In this document: one piece after another, positions 46,839-55,780 of the stretch
Layout of the letters: each line of letters starts with the position of its first letter
How positions within the stretch are numbered: the stretch's first letter is position 1
Assembly (NCBI GenBank): GCA_964561545.1
Contig: CAZLQF010000008.1
Span: 1 to 64,000 of the forward strand
Length of the DNA: 64,000 nt
Direction: 5' to 3'
Origin: CAZLQF01 sp964561545
GTDB taxonomy: Bacteria > Bacteroidota > Bacteroidia > CAILMK01 > CAYYUA01
The notes under the pieces: generated by a model
What the model saw: only the letters and a program-made list of their open reading frames with translations
The model's database searches: none
What the model was told of the DNA's origin: nothing
Translations under genes and position numbers: made by a program

Positions 46839-48368
46839 ATGACCAAGGCACAAAAGCTTCACGAAAAAAAAGACCAAATCAAAACATTAGGCGATCTTAA
46901 ACAAGCAGGATACCAGCCAAAATCAGTAAAAGACGAGCTCAGAGAAAACCTTGTTACCAAACTTAACAATGGCGAAGATGCTTTTAAAGGCATTTTAGGC
47001 TTCGATAAAACCGTTATACCTGATATCCAGCGTGGCATTCTTTCACGGCATAACATGCTTTTATTGGGTTTAAGAGGGCAGGCCAAAACCAAGATTGCCC
47101 GCTTATTGGTTCAACTGCTCGATGAATACATACCTGCGGTTGAAGGATCTGAATTGCACGATGACCCAATGGATCCCATCTCAAAGCAAGCAAGGGATCT
47201 TATAGCTGAAAAAGGAGATGAAACGCCCATTGATTGGATTTACCGTGAAGATAGATACGCAGAAAAGTTGGCTACTCCGGATGTGACCATCGCAGACCTT
47301 ATTGGTGATGTTGATCCTATTAAAGCTGCTTCTTTAAAACTTCCTTATTCCGATGAACGGGTCATTCACTTTGGGCTTGTTCCACGCGCACACAGGGGTA
47401 TATTCGTAATCAATGAATTGCCCGACTTGCAAGCACGCATCCAGGTTTCCCTTTTCAATATCCTGCAAGAAGGAGATATCCAGATCAGAGGATTTAAACT
47501 AAGGATGCCCTTGGACATCAACTTTATGTTTACGGCCAATCCGGAGGATTATACGAACAGGGGCACTATTGTAACTCCCTTGAAAGATCGGATCGACAGC
47601 CAAATTCTCACCCATTATCCAAAGGATATCGATACCTCGAAAAAGATCACCCATCAGGAAGCCAATGTTTTGGATGAACAAAAACAAAAAACTGAGCTTC
47701 ATCCCATTGCAGAAGATTTGCTTGAACAAATTGCATTTGAAGCCCGAAATAGCGAATATGTGGATGATAAAAGTGGGGTTTCCGCACGTTTAACCATATC
47801 AGGCTACGAAAACCTGGTAAGTTCGGTAGAACGCAGGGCCATGATCAACCAAGAAAAGAAGGGGCATGTAAGGATTGCTGACTTTGCGGGTGTTATACCC
47901 TCGGTTACGGGTAAGATTGAACTGGTCTATGAAGGAGAACAGGAAGGACCCGCTAATGTAGCCAACTTATTGGTCGGTAAAGCCATAAGAAAGATGTTTG
48001 TCAATTATTTCCCCGACCCTAAAAATTTCAACAACGAACAGCAAGATAATCCTTATAACCCGATTGTGCAGTGGTTCGGCAAGGGCAATATGGTGGATAT
48101 TTTTAACGACATGAGCGAACGGCAATATGAAAAAACCCTCAAAGAGGTAAAAGGGTTGGAAGCTTTGGTTGATCAATACCAAACCAATCTCAAAGGCAAG
48201 GAAAAATTGCTGATGATGGAATTTGCCCTCCATGGCCTTGCTGAATACTCGATGCTTAGTAAGCATAACATAGAAGAAGGGCAGACGTTCAAGGACCTTC
48301 TTAGCGGCATGATCAATATGAGTGGAGATGATGACCAAGAAGGCGAAGAAGGGTCAAGTTGGTTGTAG
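46839..48368 (+). CDS. AAA+ ATPase, magnesium-chelatase-subunit-I-like
   Basis: A 509-residue AAA+ protein. The ATP site is in LLLGLRGQAKTKIARLL, a Walker A with Ala in place of the usual Gly before Lys. Other AAA features are the HRGIFVINELPDL segment (Walker B is INEL where DE is usual), FTANPEDYTNRG (sensor 1) and LTPLKDRIDSQ-type text. The pair with a VWA protein resembles chelatase or MoxR systems, which use ATP to drive insertion or remodelling. No chlorophyll, cobalamin or methanol-oxidation genes are near, so a general chaperone role is possible. Confidence 0.87.
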   Translation: MTKAQKLHEKKDQIKTLGDLKQAGYQPKSVKDELRENLVTKLNNGEDAFKGILGFDKTVIPDIQRGILSRHNMLLLGLRGQAKTKIARLLVQLLDEYIPAVEGSELHDDPMDPISKQARDLIAEKGDETPIDWIYREDRYAEKLATPDVTIADLIGDVDPIKAASLKLPYSDERVIHFGLVPRAHRGIFVINELPDLQARIQVSLFNILQEGDIQIRGFKLRMPLDINFMFTANPEDYTNRGTIVTPLKDRIDSQILTHYPKDIDTSKKITHQEANVLDEQKQKTELHPIAEDLLEQIAFEARNSEYVDDKSGVSARLTISGYENLVSSVERRAMINQEKKGHVRIADFAGVIPSVTGKIELVYEGEQEGPANVANLLVGKAIRKMFVNYFPDPKNFNNEQQDNPYNPIVQWFGKGNMVDIFNDMSERQYEKTLKEVKGLEALVDQYQTNLKGKEKLLMMEFALHGLAEYSMLSKHNIEEGQTFKDLLSGMINMSGDDDQEGEEGSSWL

Positions 48369-48500
48369 TGGGTTTAGTTGTTGCTAGTTACTCGTTGAAA
48401 ACTTTAACAAATATTGCCATTTGCGGGCATTTGGCTGGGTTTCCTGTTGTTCCGAATGCCTGCTTTTACCTGTTCAAAGCTAATATAGCTTGAGGCAGTA

Positions 48501-49169
48501 TCATTCCTCAAACGCCTGCTCCAAAAATTCATTGAATGGCCTCAATGCTTGGTAATGGTCCATAACCTTGGCAGGCAAATCAGGTTCAAGCACAATTTCA
48601 GGCGCTAAGGTTGCAAAAACATAAAACTGCTTATTAGCAATTAAAGGTTCTTGGTCATAAATGGATTTAAACTCCTTGGGTATCCGCTTATGATGATTTC
48701 CTTGAACCGATCCCCAATAACCCAAAAATTCTGTATTATTAATCGTTTTTTGAAAGGTATCCAATTGTTCACTAATTAATTCCCGGATGGCTTGCAATTT
48801 CTTGTTATCAAGCATATATGCGCCACCACCTAAAATGGCTTGATCATAGCCAAAGTGAATGTAAAAACCAGGCCTTGCCTTATCTTTGGTTCCATATTTT
48901 CCAATATTGGCTGCCACATGTCTCTTGTATGGGGTTTTATCCTTGGCAAACCTTATATCACGATTGATTTTGAAGGCAGCATGTTTGGGCTCAATACTTA
49001 GTTCGGGCTCATAAGGTTTGATTAGTTCGATCATATCTGCAACGAACTGTCTGAATGGTGTTTTTACATTGCGTTCATAACGCTTCCGGTTTTCATCAAA
49101 CCAATTTTTATGGTTGTTTTGGGCCAACTCTTCCAAGAATCGAAGAAAATCCTCTTTGAAGTAAGTCAT
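48501..49169 (-). CDS. DUF2461 family protein
   Basis: A 222-residue soluble protein with the family pattern: FLRFLEELAQNNHKNWFDEN near the start, FKINRDIRFAKDKTPYKRH in the middle and GFYIHFGYD after it. The function is not established. It stands alone between a convergent AAA gene and a divergent lipoprotein gene. Confidence 0.92.
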   Translation of the reverse strand: MTYFKEDFLRFLEELAQNNHKNWFDENRKRYERNVKTPFRQFVADMIELIKPYEPELSIEPKHAAFKINRDIRFAKDKTPYKRHVAANIGKYGTKDKARPGFYIHFGYDQAILGGGAYMLDNKKLQAIRELISEQLDTFQKTINNTEFLGYWGSVQGNHHKRIPKEFKSIYDQEPLIANKQFYVFATLAPEIVLEPDLPAKVMDHYQALRPFNEFLEQAFEE

Positions 49170-49335
49170 AACTGTTTATTAATTAGCATTAAGCGGGTCT
49201 AAGTTAAGCATATCTTATTAAGCTACGGCCTATCAAATTTGTAGTTTTTCTTATACGAAATTTAATTGTGTATAATTTGGTGATGATTGTTAATCTTATA
49301 AATTGGTACTTTAATTTTAAATTATACGCGTTAAT

Positions 49336-51237
49336 ATGAAGTCCTATTTAGCAAGAAGCTTGATTGTAATATTGGCCTTGTCCCTGAGTAGTTGCGTTGA
49401 AACAACCCAGGATTATTTCATTACTAAAAAGGGTAAGGGAAAAGTTGAAATTGAGGCCACGATGGCTTCTGGTGGTCAATTAAGGATGAAAAGAGGTAGA
49501 GGCGATTTGAATCAAGAAAATTCGTACGATGACAAGGTAAAGATGGTTGAGAAGGTTCGGAAAATTATCAATGAATCGGAGGGTGTTGAAGCCTGGAAAA
49601 ACTTGGATTACCATCTGGATGAAGAAGGTAGGATCGTATTTAATGCCACTGCTTATTTTAATGATATTGAAAAATTCAATCTGACTGAAATTCCCAGCTT
49701 GAAAGTTAAAAAATTTAATGAAGACGGTGCAGCCTGGGCGTTTGAAATGGATAAAGACAAGGAACAAAAAGGCAGTAATCCGTTCCAACAAAAAAGTAAG
49801 AAGGAGCAAAAAGAAGAATTGAGCGAAAAAGAAGTGGATGAAAAGGTTGAACAACTTAAAAATCAGTATAAGAGACGATCCAAATTGGTTAAGATGGCTT
49901 TGAACATGTTTGAATATGAAGCAACCTATCATTTTCCGTATAAAATTAAATCAGTTAAAGACATGAAGGAAGTAGGGAATAGGCAAGTAAAGGGCACATT
50001 GGAAGGAGATCAAATTATCAATACCTACGATGACCTCATGGAAAATGATGAGCAACTTCGAAAGTTGGTCAAGGAAAAGGGGGTTCGGAGTTTTGATTTT
50101 GATAATGAGGCATTTGTCAAAGCAGTTAAACCCGAAAAGAACTTAATGAGTGTAACCTTTAAAACCGGTCTTTTTTCAGGATCCCCTAAAAATCCATTTA
50201 ATTACGAGGAAGAGGTAAAACAAATTGACAACAAAATACCAAGCATACCCAAGCCCAAAAGACCAGCTCCTGAAACTAAAACAACAGTACCTGATCAAAT
50301 GGAATATCAAAGGGAATTCGAGGGCTCCAAATATGCAATGGCCAAGGATCAGGGCGTCTTCATCTATTTTCATGACGATTTTGGAGATAAGAAGATTAAA
50401 TTTAAGCATTTACCTTCCTTGAAAAATACTCGTGCGATCAACATTCCGGATTCGATCAAAACCAAAAATCCGGGGTTAGCTTTAAGCCCTAATAAAAAAC
50501 GTATTTTGTTTTTCACCCAGGGCAATGATCGGTTTTTCGGAAAAGTTATGATTTATCATACGCTTACGGAGGAATTAATAGCATCCAAAGTAATTGATAA
50601 AAAGGTATCCGAAGCAGTATGGATGGACAACCAGAATTTTGCTTTGGGCTATAAAAATGGAGCCGTTCAAATGGCGCATGTATCAGGTCAAATTGAACTT
50701 AAAAATTCCATATCTATAGCATCGAAACCAGAAGGATGGAAAAGTGTTAACTTAGAAATTGATTTTCGAGCAATGAACAATGGACACCAATTGATCACCT
50801 TTGAGAATCAAAACCAGAGACTTAGGTATTACAATGTTGGAGATGATCACGCCTTAAACCTCAAACAACAAGTTAAACTCAAGGATGTTGATTATGGAGC
50901 CCAATTGTCAGTCGGCCCCAATCAGGAACATGTAGCCCTTTTAGCTGGTGATAAGATCCAGGTTTTTAAAGGTACTAAGAAGTTACGTACCATCGATCAA
51001 AAATCCCGTCAACTTTCGAGAATTTCCTGGAGTCCTGATGGAACGTACATGACTTATATTAACAATAAGAACATGTTAATTTACCATGAGGTTAGCACCG
51101 GTCAGGAACACCCAGTTAAAACTAAGAAGAAATTAGAAAAACTGGCTTTTCTGGATTTATCTGGCCAGTATTTGGTAACCAGTACCAAGGGCGGATTTGA
51201 TGAATTTCAAGTATTTCAAATTAAAGGCAATCCCTAA
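49336..51237 (+). CDS. Large lipoprotein with C-terminal beta-propeller-like repeats
   Basis: A 633-residue lipoprotein. The signal peptide ends in the lipobox LSLSSC, with the lipidated cysteine at residue 19. Residues ~25-310 are charged and helical, with K/E-rich blocks (QQKSKKEQKEELSEKEVDEK). Residues ~335-630 have repeats like SPDGTYMTYI and LSPNKKRILFF, typical of WD40-like or TolB-type propellers. It has no close named family that I recognise. Its stop is 8 bp from the convergent paaC stop. Confidence 0.78.
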   Translation: MKSYLARSLIVILALSLSSCVETTQDYFITKKGKGKVEIEATMASGGQLRMKRGRGDLNQENSYDDKVKMVEKVRKIINESEGVEAWKNLDYHLDEEGRIVFNATAYFNDIEKFNLTEIPSLKVKKFNEDGAAWAFEMDKDKEQKGSNPFQQKSKKEQKEELSEKEVDEKVEQLKNQYKRRSKLVKMALNMFEYEATYHFPYKIKSVKDMKEVGNRQVKGTLEGDQIINTYDDLMENDEQLRKLVKEKGVRSFDFDNEAFVKAVKPEKNLMSVTFKTGLFSGSPKNPFNYEEEVKQIDNKIPSIPKPKRPAPETKTTVPDQMEYQREFEGSKYAMAKDQGVFIYFHDDFGDKKIKFKHLPSLKNTRAINIPDSIKTKNPGLALSPNKKRILFFTQGNDRFFGKVMIYHTLTEELIASKVIDKKVSEAVWMDNQNFALGYKNGAVQMAHVSGQIELKNSISIASKPEGWKSVNLEIDFRAMNNGHQLITFENQNQRLRYYNVGDDHALNLKQQVKLKDVDYGAQLSVGPNQEHVALLAGDKIQVFKGTKKLRTIDQKSRQLSRISWSPDGTYMTYINNKNMLIYHEVSTGQEHPVKTKKKLEKLAFLDLSGQYLVTSTKGGFDEFQVFQIKGNP

Positions 51238-51245
51238 TATTGGTT

Positions 51246-52010
51246 TTACCACTCGGCATTGGGATCAATTGAGGAAACTTCCGTCATTTCCTCTAATAAA
51301 GGTTTTAGGTGCTCGGTATGGTAACCATTCCTGCCACCAAAGGCTGGTTCTACATTTTGATCCGGAACTTCCAGGCCAGCATCTTCTATTAGGTTTGTTA
51401 TCCGTTTCAGCCACTGGGCTTTCAAAGGTTCTTCCCCTTCAAAAATGCCCTCTTTTTGGAGTTGATCTTCATAGGGACTTGGTTCAAAGATGCCAAGGGC
51501 TAAGGGGAATGCATCGCGAATGTTTGTTTGGATTCGAGATTTACTTTCTTCCGTTCCTTGTGCAAGTTGTTTAATCCAAGTATTGGCATGGAATACGTGA
51601 TATTTGACTTCTCCTCTTAACTTCTTTGCCAAGTCCGCCAATTCTTTATTGGATGAGTTGGTTAGCATTTCAAGCCTAAGCAGTTCGGCATGGTCAAAAT
51701 AAAAATGCCTTACCAAACTAAAATCATATTCACCAATGGGGTATTCTACAAATTGAGCGCATTTAAACTCTGTTTCCGATCTTCCGAAACCAAGGCTATC
51801 TGCGTCTCCTTCGCCTAAATTGTTAAGCATTTTGTAAAAATTAAAGGCATGGCCAACTTGGTCCTGGGCAATGGAGCTAAAGGAAATGTCCTCTTCCAGT
51901 GTCGGACCGATTCCGGTCCACTCCGAATTGCGATGACCCATGATGAATTGATCATCGGCCATTTTAAAAAGCAATTCCTTAAGTATTTGGTTCTCGTTAT
52001 TACTTGTCAT
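51246..52010 (-). CDS. paaC: 1,2-phenylacetyl-CoA epoxidase subunit PaaC
   Basis: Structural, non-catalytic ferritin-fold subunit that pairs with PaaA in the epoxidase that makes ring-1,2-epoxyphenylacetyl-CoA. The 254-residue length is typical. Features include MGHRNSEWTGIGPTLEEDIS, SIAQDQVGHAFNFYKML and YHVFHANTWIKQLAQG. It overlaps paaB by 11 bp. It is the last gene of the operon; the usual next genes, paaD and paaE, are absent because the lipoprotein gene converges here. Confidence 0.95.
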   Translation of the reverse strand: MTSNNENQILKELLFKMADDQFIMGHRNSEWTGIGPTLEEDISFSSIAQDQVGHAFNFYKMLNNLGEGDADSLGFGRSETEFKCAQFVEYPIGEYDFSLVRHFYFDHAELLRLEMLTNSSNKELADLAKKLRGEVKYHVFHANTWIKQLAQGTEESKSRIQTNIRDAFPLALGIFEPSPYEDQLQKEGIFEGEEPLKAQWLKRITNLIEDAGLEVPDQNVEPAFGGRNGYHTEHLKPLLEEMTEVSSIDPNAEW

Positions 52011-52386
52011 CTTTTTTGCTTTCTTGGTATTTGTTCACTTTGTCTCTTACTTTATACTCCTGGGGCTCACGATGCGTTTTCTCAGGTGTTGTTTCAAAAA
52101 TATCCTCGTCATCGTAACTGGTAGCTACCACTTCAGCTGAACGAACTACCCACAGGTTGGCGGTTTCTCCGCGCCTGCTAAATTGCTCCTTAGCCATTAC
52201 CAGTGCCATCTCTGAGTTGGGCGCATGAACCACCCCAACGTGTTGGTGCTGTGTACCTTTCTTTTTTTGGTGAAATACTTCGAAGGTCTGCCCGTGATCT
52301 TTATCTTCCACGGGCCGGTCTTCTTTTTCTTCACTATCTTTAAGGTTAAGCCTGTTAACCCTTGGGTCGAGGGATATTTCTTGCAT
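52000..52386 (-). CDS. paaB: 1,2-phenylacetyl-CoA epoxidase subunit PaaB
   Basis: Small subunit required for assembly of the epoxidase. The core FEVFHQKKKGTQHQHVGVVH, NSEMALVMAKEQFSRRGET and LWVVRS is clear. At 128 residues it is longer than the ~95 of E. coli PaaB because of a charged N-terminal extension and a K/E/D-rich tail. It begins 12 bp after paaA and overlaps paaC. Confidence 0.95.
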   Translation of the reverse strand: MQEISLDPRVNRLNLKDSEEKEDRPVEDKDHGQTFEVFHQKKKGTQHQHVGVVHAPNSEMALVMAKEQFSRRGETANLWVVRSAEVVATSYDDEDIFETTPEKTHREPQEYKVRDKVNKYQESKKDDK

Positions 52387-52398
52387 GGTTACTGATTT

Positions 52399-53388
52399 TT
52401 ATGCGTAAGGTACGGTATAAGCATCTTTGGGTGCATCAGACTTAATGGCATCTCTTACCCACTTGCCATGTACTTCAGCCCATTTTCTCACAGCAAGGCG
52501 TTCCTTGTTGCAAGGGCCGTTGCCTTTGATAACTTGGTAAAATTCATTCCAATCGGGATCTGAAATTTCCCATTGTTTGGTTTCAGGATCTTTCCTCAAG
52601 TTTGGATCAGGGATGGTTAAGTCTAATTCCCAGATCTTGGGTACGTACATATTGAGGAATTGCTGGCGCATCTCATCATTGGAAGCCATTTTTACTTTCC
52701 AACGCATTAGTTTGTTCGTGTGCACGGATTCCTTATCAGAAGGTCCAAAGAAGTGCATGATGGGCTTCCACCATCGGTCTAAGGCATCCTGCAACATTTG
52801 TCGTTGCGTTGGCGTGCCGGTGGCCAGTGAAACGAACGCATCGTGTCCTTGTTTCAAATGGAAGGATTCTTCTTGGTTGATGCGATCCAATGCCCTTACA
52901 TAAGGACCATAAGAACCTTTGGCATTGTTGACTTGGTTTACAATGGCTGCTGCATCCACCAAAAAACCAATGACGGTAACATCGGCCCATGTGTTAGCCG
53001 GATAGTTGAACACATTGGAATACTTGGATTTGCCCGTCAGCAAATCGTTAAGCATTTGCTCGCGTGTTTTGCCCAGAGTCTCAGCCGCTCCGTACAATAA
53101 TTGACCGTGCCCAACTTCGTCTTGGACCTTAGCAATTAAGGCCATTTTTCTCTTAAAGTTTGGGGCTCTTGTGATCCACGTGCCTTCAGGCAAGGCCCCT
53201 ACGATTTCCGAGTGGGCATGCTGTTCGATCATCCGGACCAGCTGCTTCCGGTATTCCGTGGGCATCCAATCCTGTGGTTCGATTTTTTCCCCACGATCGA
53301 TCTTGGCTTCAAATTCTTCAAGCTTTTGCGGATCCTCTTGGGTATCCTTCATATTTTCTGTTCCGGGAACGTATCCTCCTCCGTACAT
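52399..53388 (-). CDS. paaA: 1,2-phenylacetyl-CoA epoxidase catalytic subunit PaaA
   Basis: Diiron oxygenase subunit of phenylacetate degradation. The 329-residue protein has the ferritin-fold iron ligands: Glu and His in EQHAHSEIVG, ExxH in VQDEVGHGQ, and ExxH in NQEESFHLKQGHDAF. MRWKVKMASNDEMRQQF is also typical. It lies 29 bp downstream of the tetR gene and heads the epoxidase genes; there is no promoter-sized gap, so it shares the tetR promoter. Confidence 0.97.
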   Translation of the reverse strand: MYGGGYVPGTENMKDTQEDPQKLEEFEAKIDRGEKIEPQDWMPTEYRKQLVRMIEQHAHSEIVGALPEGTWITRAPNFKRKMALIAKVQDEVGHGQLLYGAAETLGKTREQMLNDLLTGKSKYSNVFNYPANTWADVTVIGFLVDAAAIVNQVNNAKGSYGPYVRALDRINQEESFHLKQGHDAFVSLATGTPTQRQMLQDALDRWWKPIMHFFGPSDKESVHTNKLMRWKVKMASNDEMRQQFLNMYVPKIWELDLTIPDPNLRKDPETKQWEISDPDWNEFYQVIKGNGPCNKERLAVRKWAEVHGKWVRDAIKSDAPKDAYTVPYA

Positions 53389-53417
53389 AAGCTTTAATTT
53401 TTTGGTTAATGAATAAT

Positions 53418-54002
53418 TTATCGTTTAAGGCCGTTTACCAATATGTCGGCCAGATTGTTACCTATATCTTCAGGGGTTTTATCCCCTTTTGGGTTGTACC
53501 ATTCATAAGTCCAGTTCAACGCTGAAAAGATGGTTAAAACCGTGAACTTTTCCTCGCCTGCTTTAAAAATGCCCGCATCCATTCCTTGGCGGACGATGGC
53601 CCGAAAAGCATCTTCGTACTGCCTTTGCAGTTTTTTAAAGGAATCTAATTTATCTTCTGTTAAAAATCGCCAATCGTGGAAGAAAACCGCTGAAGCATTG
53701 ATGTTGCGTGTTATTACGCGGATGTGGGCTTTGATGGCATTACGCAATTTGATCTCCGGATCATTGGGCGATTGTTGAACGGCTTCATTCAACTCATTGA
53801 AAAATTCATCCGCCATATCAAAGCAAATTTGTTGCAAGATGTCTTCTTTGGATTTCACATGGCTATAGATGCTGGCCGGTTCAATGCCGATTTCCTTGGC
53901 CATGTTACGGATGGAAGTAGCCGTATAACCATTTTCGCGAAACATGTCTTCCGCTACTTTCCTGATTTGGTCTTTTCTTGTAGTAGATAACGTGGCTTCC
54001 AT
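53418..54002 (-). CDS. TetR/AcrR family transcriptional regulator of the paa operon (PaaR-like)
   Basis: A 194-residue repressor. The helix-turn-helix is at residues ~25-55 with YTATSIRNMAKEIGIEPASI and YSHVKSKEDIL. The C-terminal ligand domain probably binds an acyl-CoA such as phenylacetyl-CoA, which is an inference from the operon. It is the first gene of the transcript with paaABC. A perfect palindrome overlapping the promoter start region 19 bp upstream suggests autoregulation. Confidence 0.93.
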   Translation of the reverse strand: MEATLSTTRKDQIRKVAEDMFRENGYTATSIRNMAKEIGIEPASIYSHVKSKEDILQQICFDMADEFFNELNEAVQQSPNDPEIKLRNAIKAHIRVITRNINASAVFFHDWRFLTEDKLDSFKKLQRQYEDAFRAIVRQGMDAGIFKAGEEKFTVLTIFSALNWTYEWYNPKGDKTPEDIGNNLADILVNGLKR

Positions 54003-54020
54003 AGCTTTAACTTCAGCAAC

Positions 54021-54034
54021 CTAACGTTCGTTAG
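54021..54034. promoter_or_regulatory. Probable TetR operator of the paa operon
   Basis: CTAACG-TT-CGTTAG is a perfect 6-bp inverted repeat with a 2-bp centre. It abuts the -7 box, covering the likely transcription start, and lies 19 bp before the tetR start codon. This is a classic position for repression. Confidence 0.75.
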
Positions 54035-54065
54035 CAAATATAAGTTTTCAATAATTAAAAACAAA
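54035..54065 (-). promoter_or_regulatory. Bacteroidota-type promoter of tetR-paaABC
   Basis: On the minus strand, TTTG (54065-54062), a 19-bp spacer and TATATTTG (54042-54035) match the -33/-7 consensus TTTG-N19-TAnnTTTG exactly. Confidence 0.8.
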
Positions 54066-54216
54066 AATTAATCGGGAGCTTTGATTGTGGAATAATCAAG
54101 TTGGAAGGCAGAATTTTAAGTTCTAATGGCTATTGATTTGGCGCAAATAGCCCAGGAAAAGGTTCAACGATGGTTGTGCTTTGAAACCACATTAAGTTAA
54201 GGTTTCAGCTTCTGTA

Positions 54217-54375
54217 TTAGGTAAGTTTTTTTACAATGGCATCCATTTCCTCGTTGACCTCAGTTTTGGCAATATAGCTCAATGCATCTTCTTTTAACTT
54301 GCGCATATTGGAAAATTTAGCATTGCCAATGACTTGGTTTGGATAGCTGGCTATATCTATAAGTGTTTTATCACA
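54217..54375 (-). pseudogene. Probable 3' remnant of a protein gene
   Basis: A minus-strand frame of about 50 codons, open from a stop near 54376 to TAA at 54217, reads like real protein (SYPNQVIGNAKFSNMRKL, then ALSYIAKTEVNEEMDAIVKK). It has no start except an internal ATG. It looks like the C-terminal end of a gene whose 5' part is lost. I cannot name a family. Confidence 0.35.
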
Positions 54376-54921
54376 TTACTCATATGGTAATGCAAAGATT
54401 CGCTGGTGGAGTTTGTAAAAACCTTTAAGATCTTTGTATGGTAGTATTTCACTTAGAGTGCGCAAAGGGCGAATGTGCAAAGGGCAGAGCGCTAAAAAAT
54501 GGATTTATTTGGTTTAAATTTTTATTTGCGCTTATCCACTAAATCCGTTTCTTAAGGGTTCTATCAATTGGGAAAGCTGTAACAACTTTTTACCACTTAC
54601 TACTATATTACCACCATATTTCAACCCCATTCCCACTAAAACCGTATTAAACCTGCACCGATTTTTAGGTAGCGGGTTTACATTTGGTAACAATGGAAAA
54701 ATTAAAGGTCAACAGGTAATGTCCCTTTTTTAAGGGAGAAATGCTTGACCTCAAAAAAGTTGCTGAAAAGCAACTTAAGCAAGGGTAGGAGGGTAAAAGG
54801 GTTAGCTTCCTAAGCCAACAAGACACCGAATCTCCTGTTAGCATTGAAAAATTTTGAAACGACTCAAGCATGTGGGTTAAAAGCTTTGCTAACAAGAGAT
54901 CCGGCTATAAAATGGCCTATT
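54376..54921. other. Intergenic region with a short direct repeat
   Basis: No credible gene; the open frame at 54665-54895 on the minus strand is chance-like. Two near-identical 12-mers, TGCGCAAAGGGC (54459) and TGTGCAAAGGGC (54474), occur in direct repeat with a 15-bp period. Confidence 0.5.
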
Positions 54922-55764
54922 TCAGGTAATCAAATTGCTTAAATTGACGCTTAAAATGGGGAATTGGGCTTCATTGATCAGGCTTTCCGTTATGCTGCCG
55001 GTAAAGATCCGGTTCAAGCCTTTTCTACCGTGGGTGGCAACGGCAATCAGGTCCGGTTGGTATTCACTGCAATAGTGTAAAATGCCTTCTTCAGGCGTAT
55101 AGTCGTTGTAGATGTAAGCCTCATTGATGGGGGCATCTTGTTGCTCTTTAAATTTGCTAAGCCGTTGGTTGGTTTTGTGTGTTGCTTCAAAGGTTACGGG
55201 TGTATTGACGTAAACCAGGTCCAGCTTGGCTTGGAGCTGATTGGTGAAATTTATGATCCTTTCAAAGGCAGGGTGGGCTGTATTTTCAAAATCAGAAGCA
55301 AAAGCAATACGCTGAAATTCAGGCACGCCTTCCAGTTCTTTGACAACCAATACCGGGCATGGGGCATGCCTGATCACGCGCTGGGCATTGGACCCGATGA
55401 AAAATTCCTCATAACCTGTGGCTCCTTGCGACCCCATGATTACGAGTTCATAGCCGTGTTCATCAATATCGGCTGGAATATCGATCAAACCTTGGTTGAA
55501 CGTGATGTTAGCACTGGCTTTTAACCCTTGGCCTTCTGCTTTTTGCTTGAGCTCGTCCAGATTTTCCTGAGCATGGTCGATCATTGATTTCAATTCCGGA
55601 TAAAGCATTTTTTGGTCCTCGCTCATTTGCTGCCAATCGATCGGGGAAAGGACGGTATTCTCAAAATGTACTTCCGCTTGCGTTTTTTTGGCAATTTCAA
55701 TGGCTACATTGGCGGCATTGGTTGCGTATTTTGAGAAATCTGTTGGGACTAATAGCTTTTTCAT
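54922..55764 (-). CDS. Universal stress protein, tandem UspA domains
   Basis: A 280-residue protein with two UspA folds. The first (1-~145) has LVPTDFSKYATNAANVA and the ATP-loop GSQGATGYEEFFIGSNAQRV followed by HAPCPVLVV. The second (~150-280) has RIAFASDFENTAHPAFE and THGRKGLNRIFTGSITESL. Both loops match the G2xG9xG(S/T) nucleotide-binding pattern. It heads a run of stress-type genes and is 16 bp from the DUF302 gene. Confidence 0.94.
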   Translation of the reverse strand: MKKLLVPTDFSKYATNAANVAIEIAKKTQAEVHFENTVLSPIDWQQMSEDQKMLYPELKSMIDHAQENLDELKQKAEGQGLKASANITFNQGLIDIPADIDEHGYELVIMGSQGATGYEEFFIGSNAQRVIRHAPCPVLVVKELEGVPEFQRIAFASDFENTAHPAFERIINFTNQLQAKLDLVYVNTPVTFEATHKTNQRLSKFKEQQDAPINEAYIYNDYTPEEGILHYCSEYQPDLIAVATHGRKGLNRIFTGSITESLINEAQFPILSVNLSNLIT

Positions 55765-55780
55765 AACGATTGTTTTTTAT

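Noticed and set aside
54665..54895. 76-codon minus-strand frame in the paa/stress spacer
   Set aside because: Low-complexity composition, no family resemblance and no promoter.
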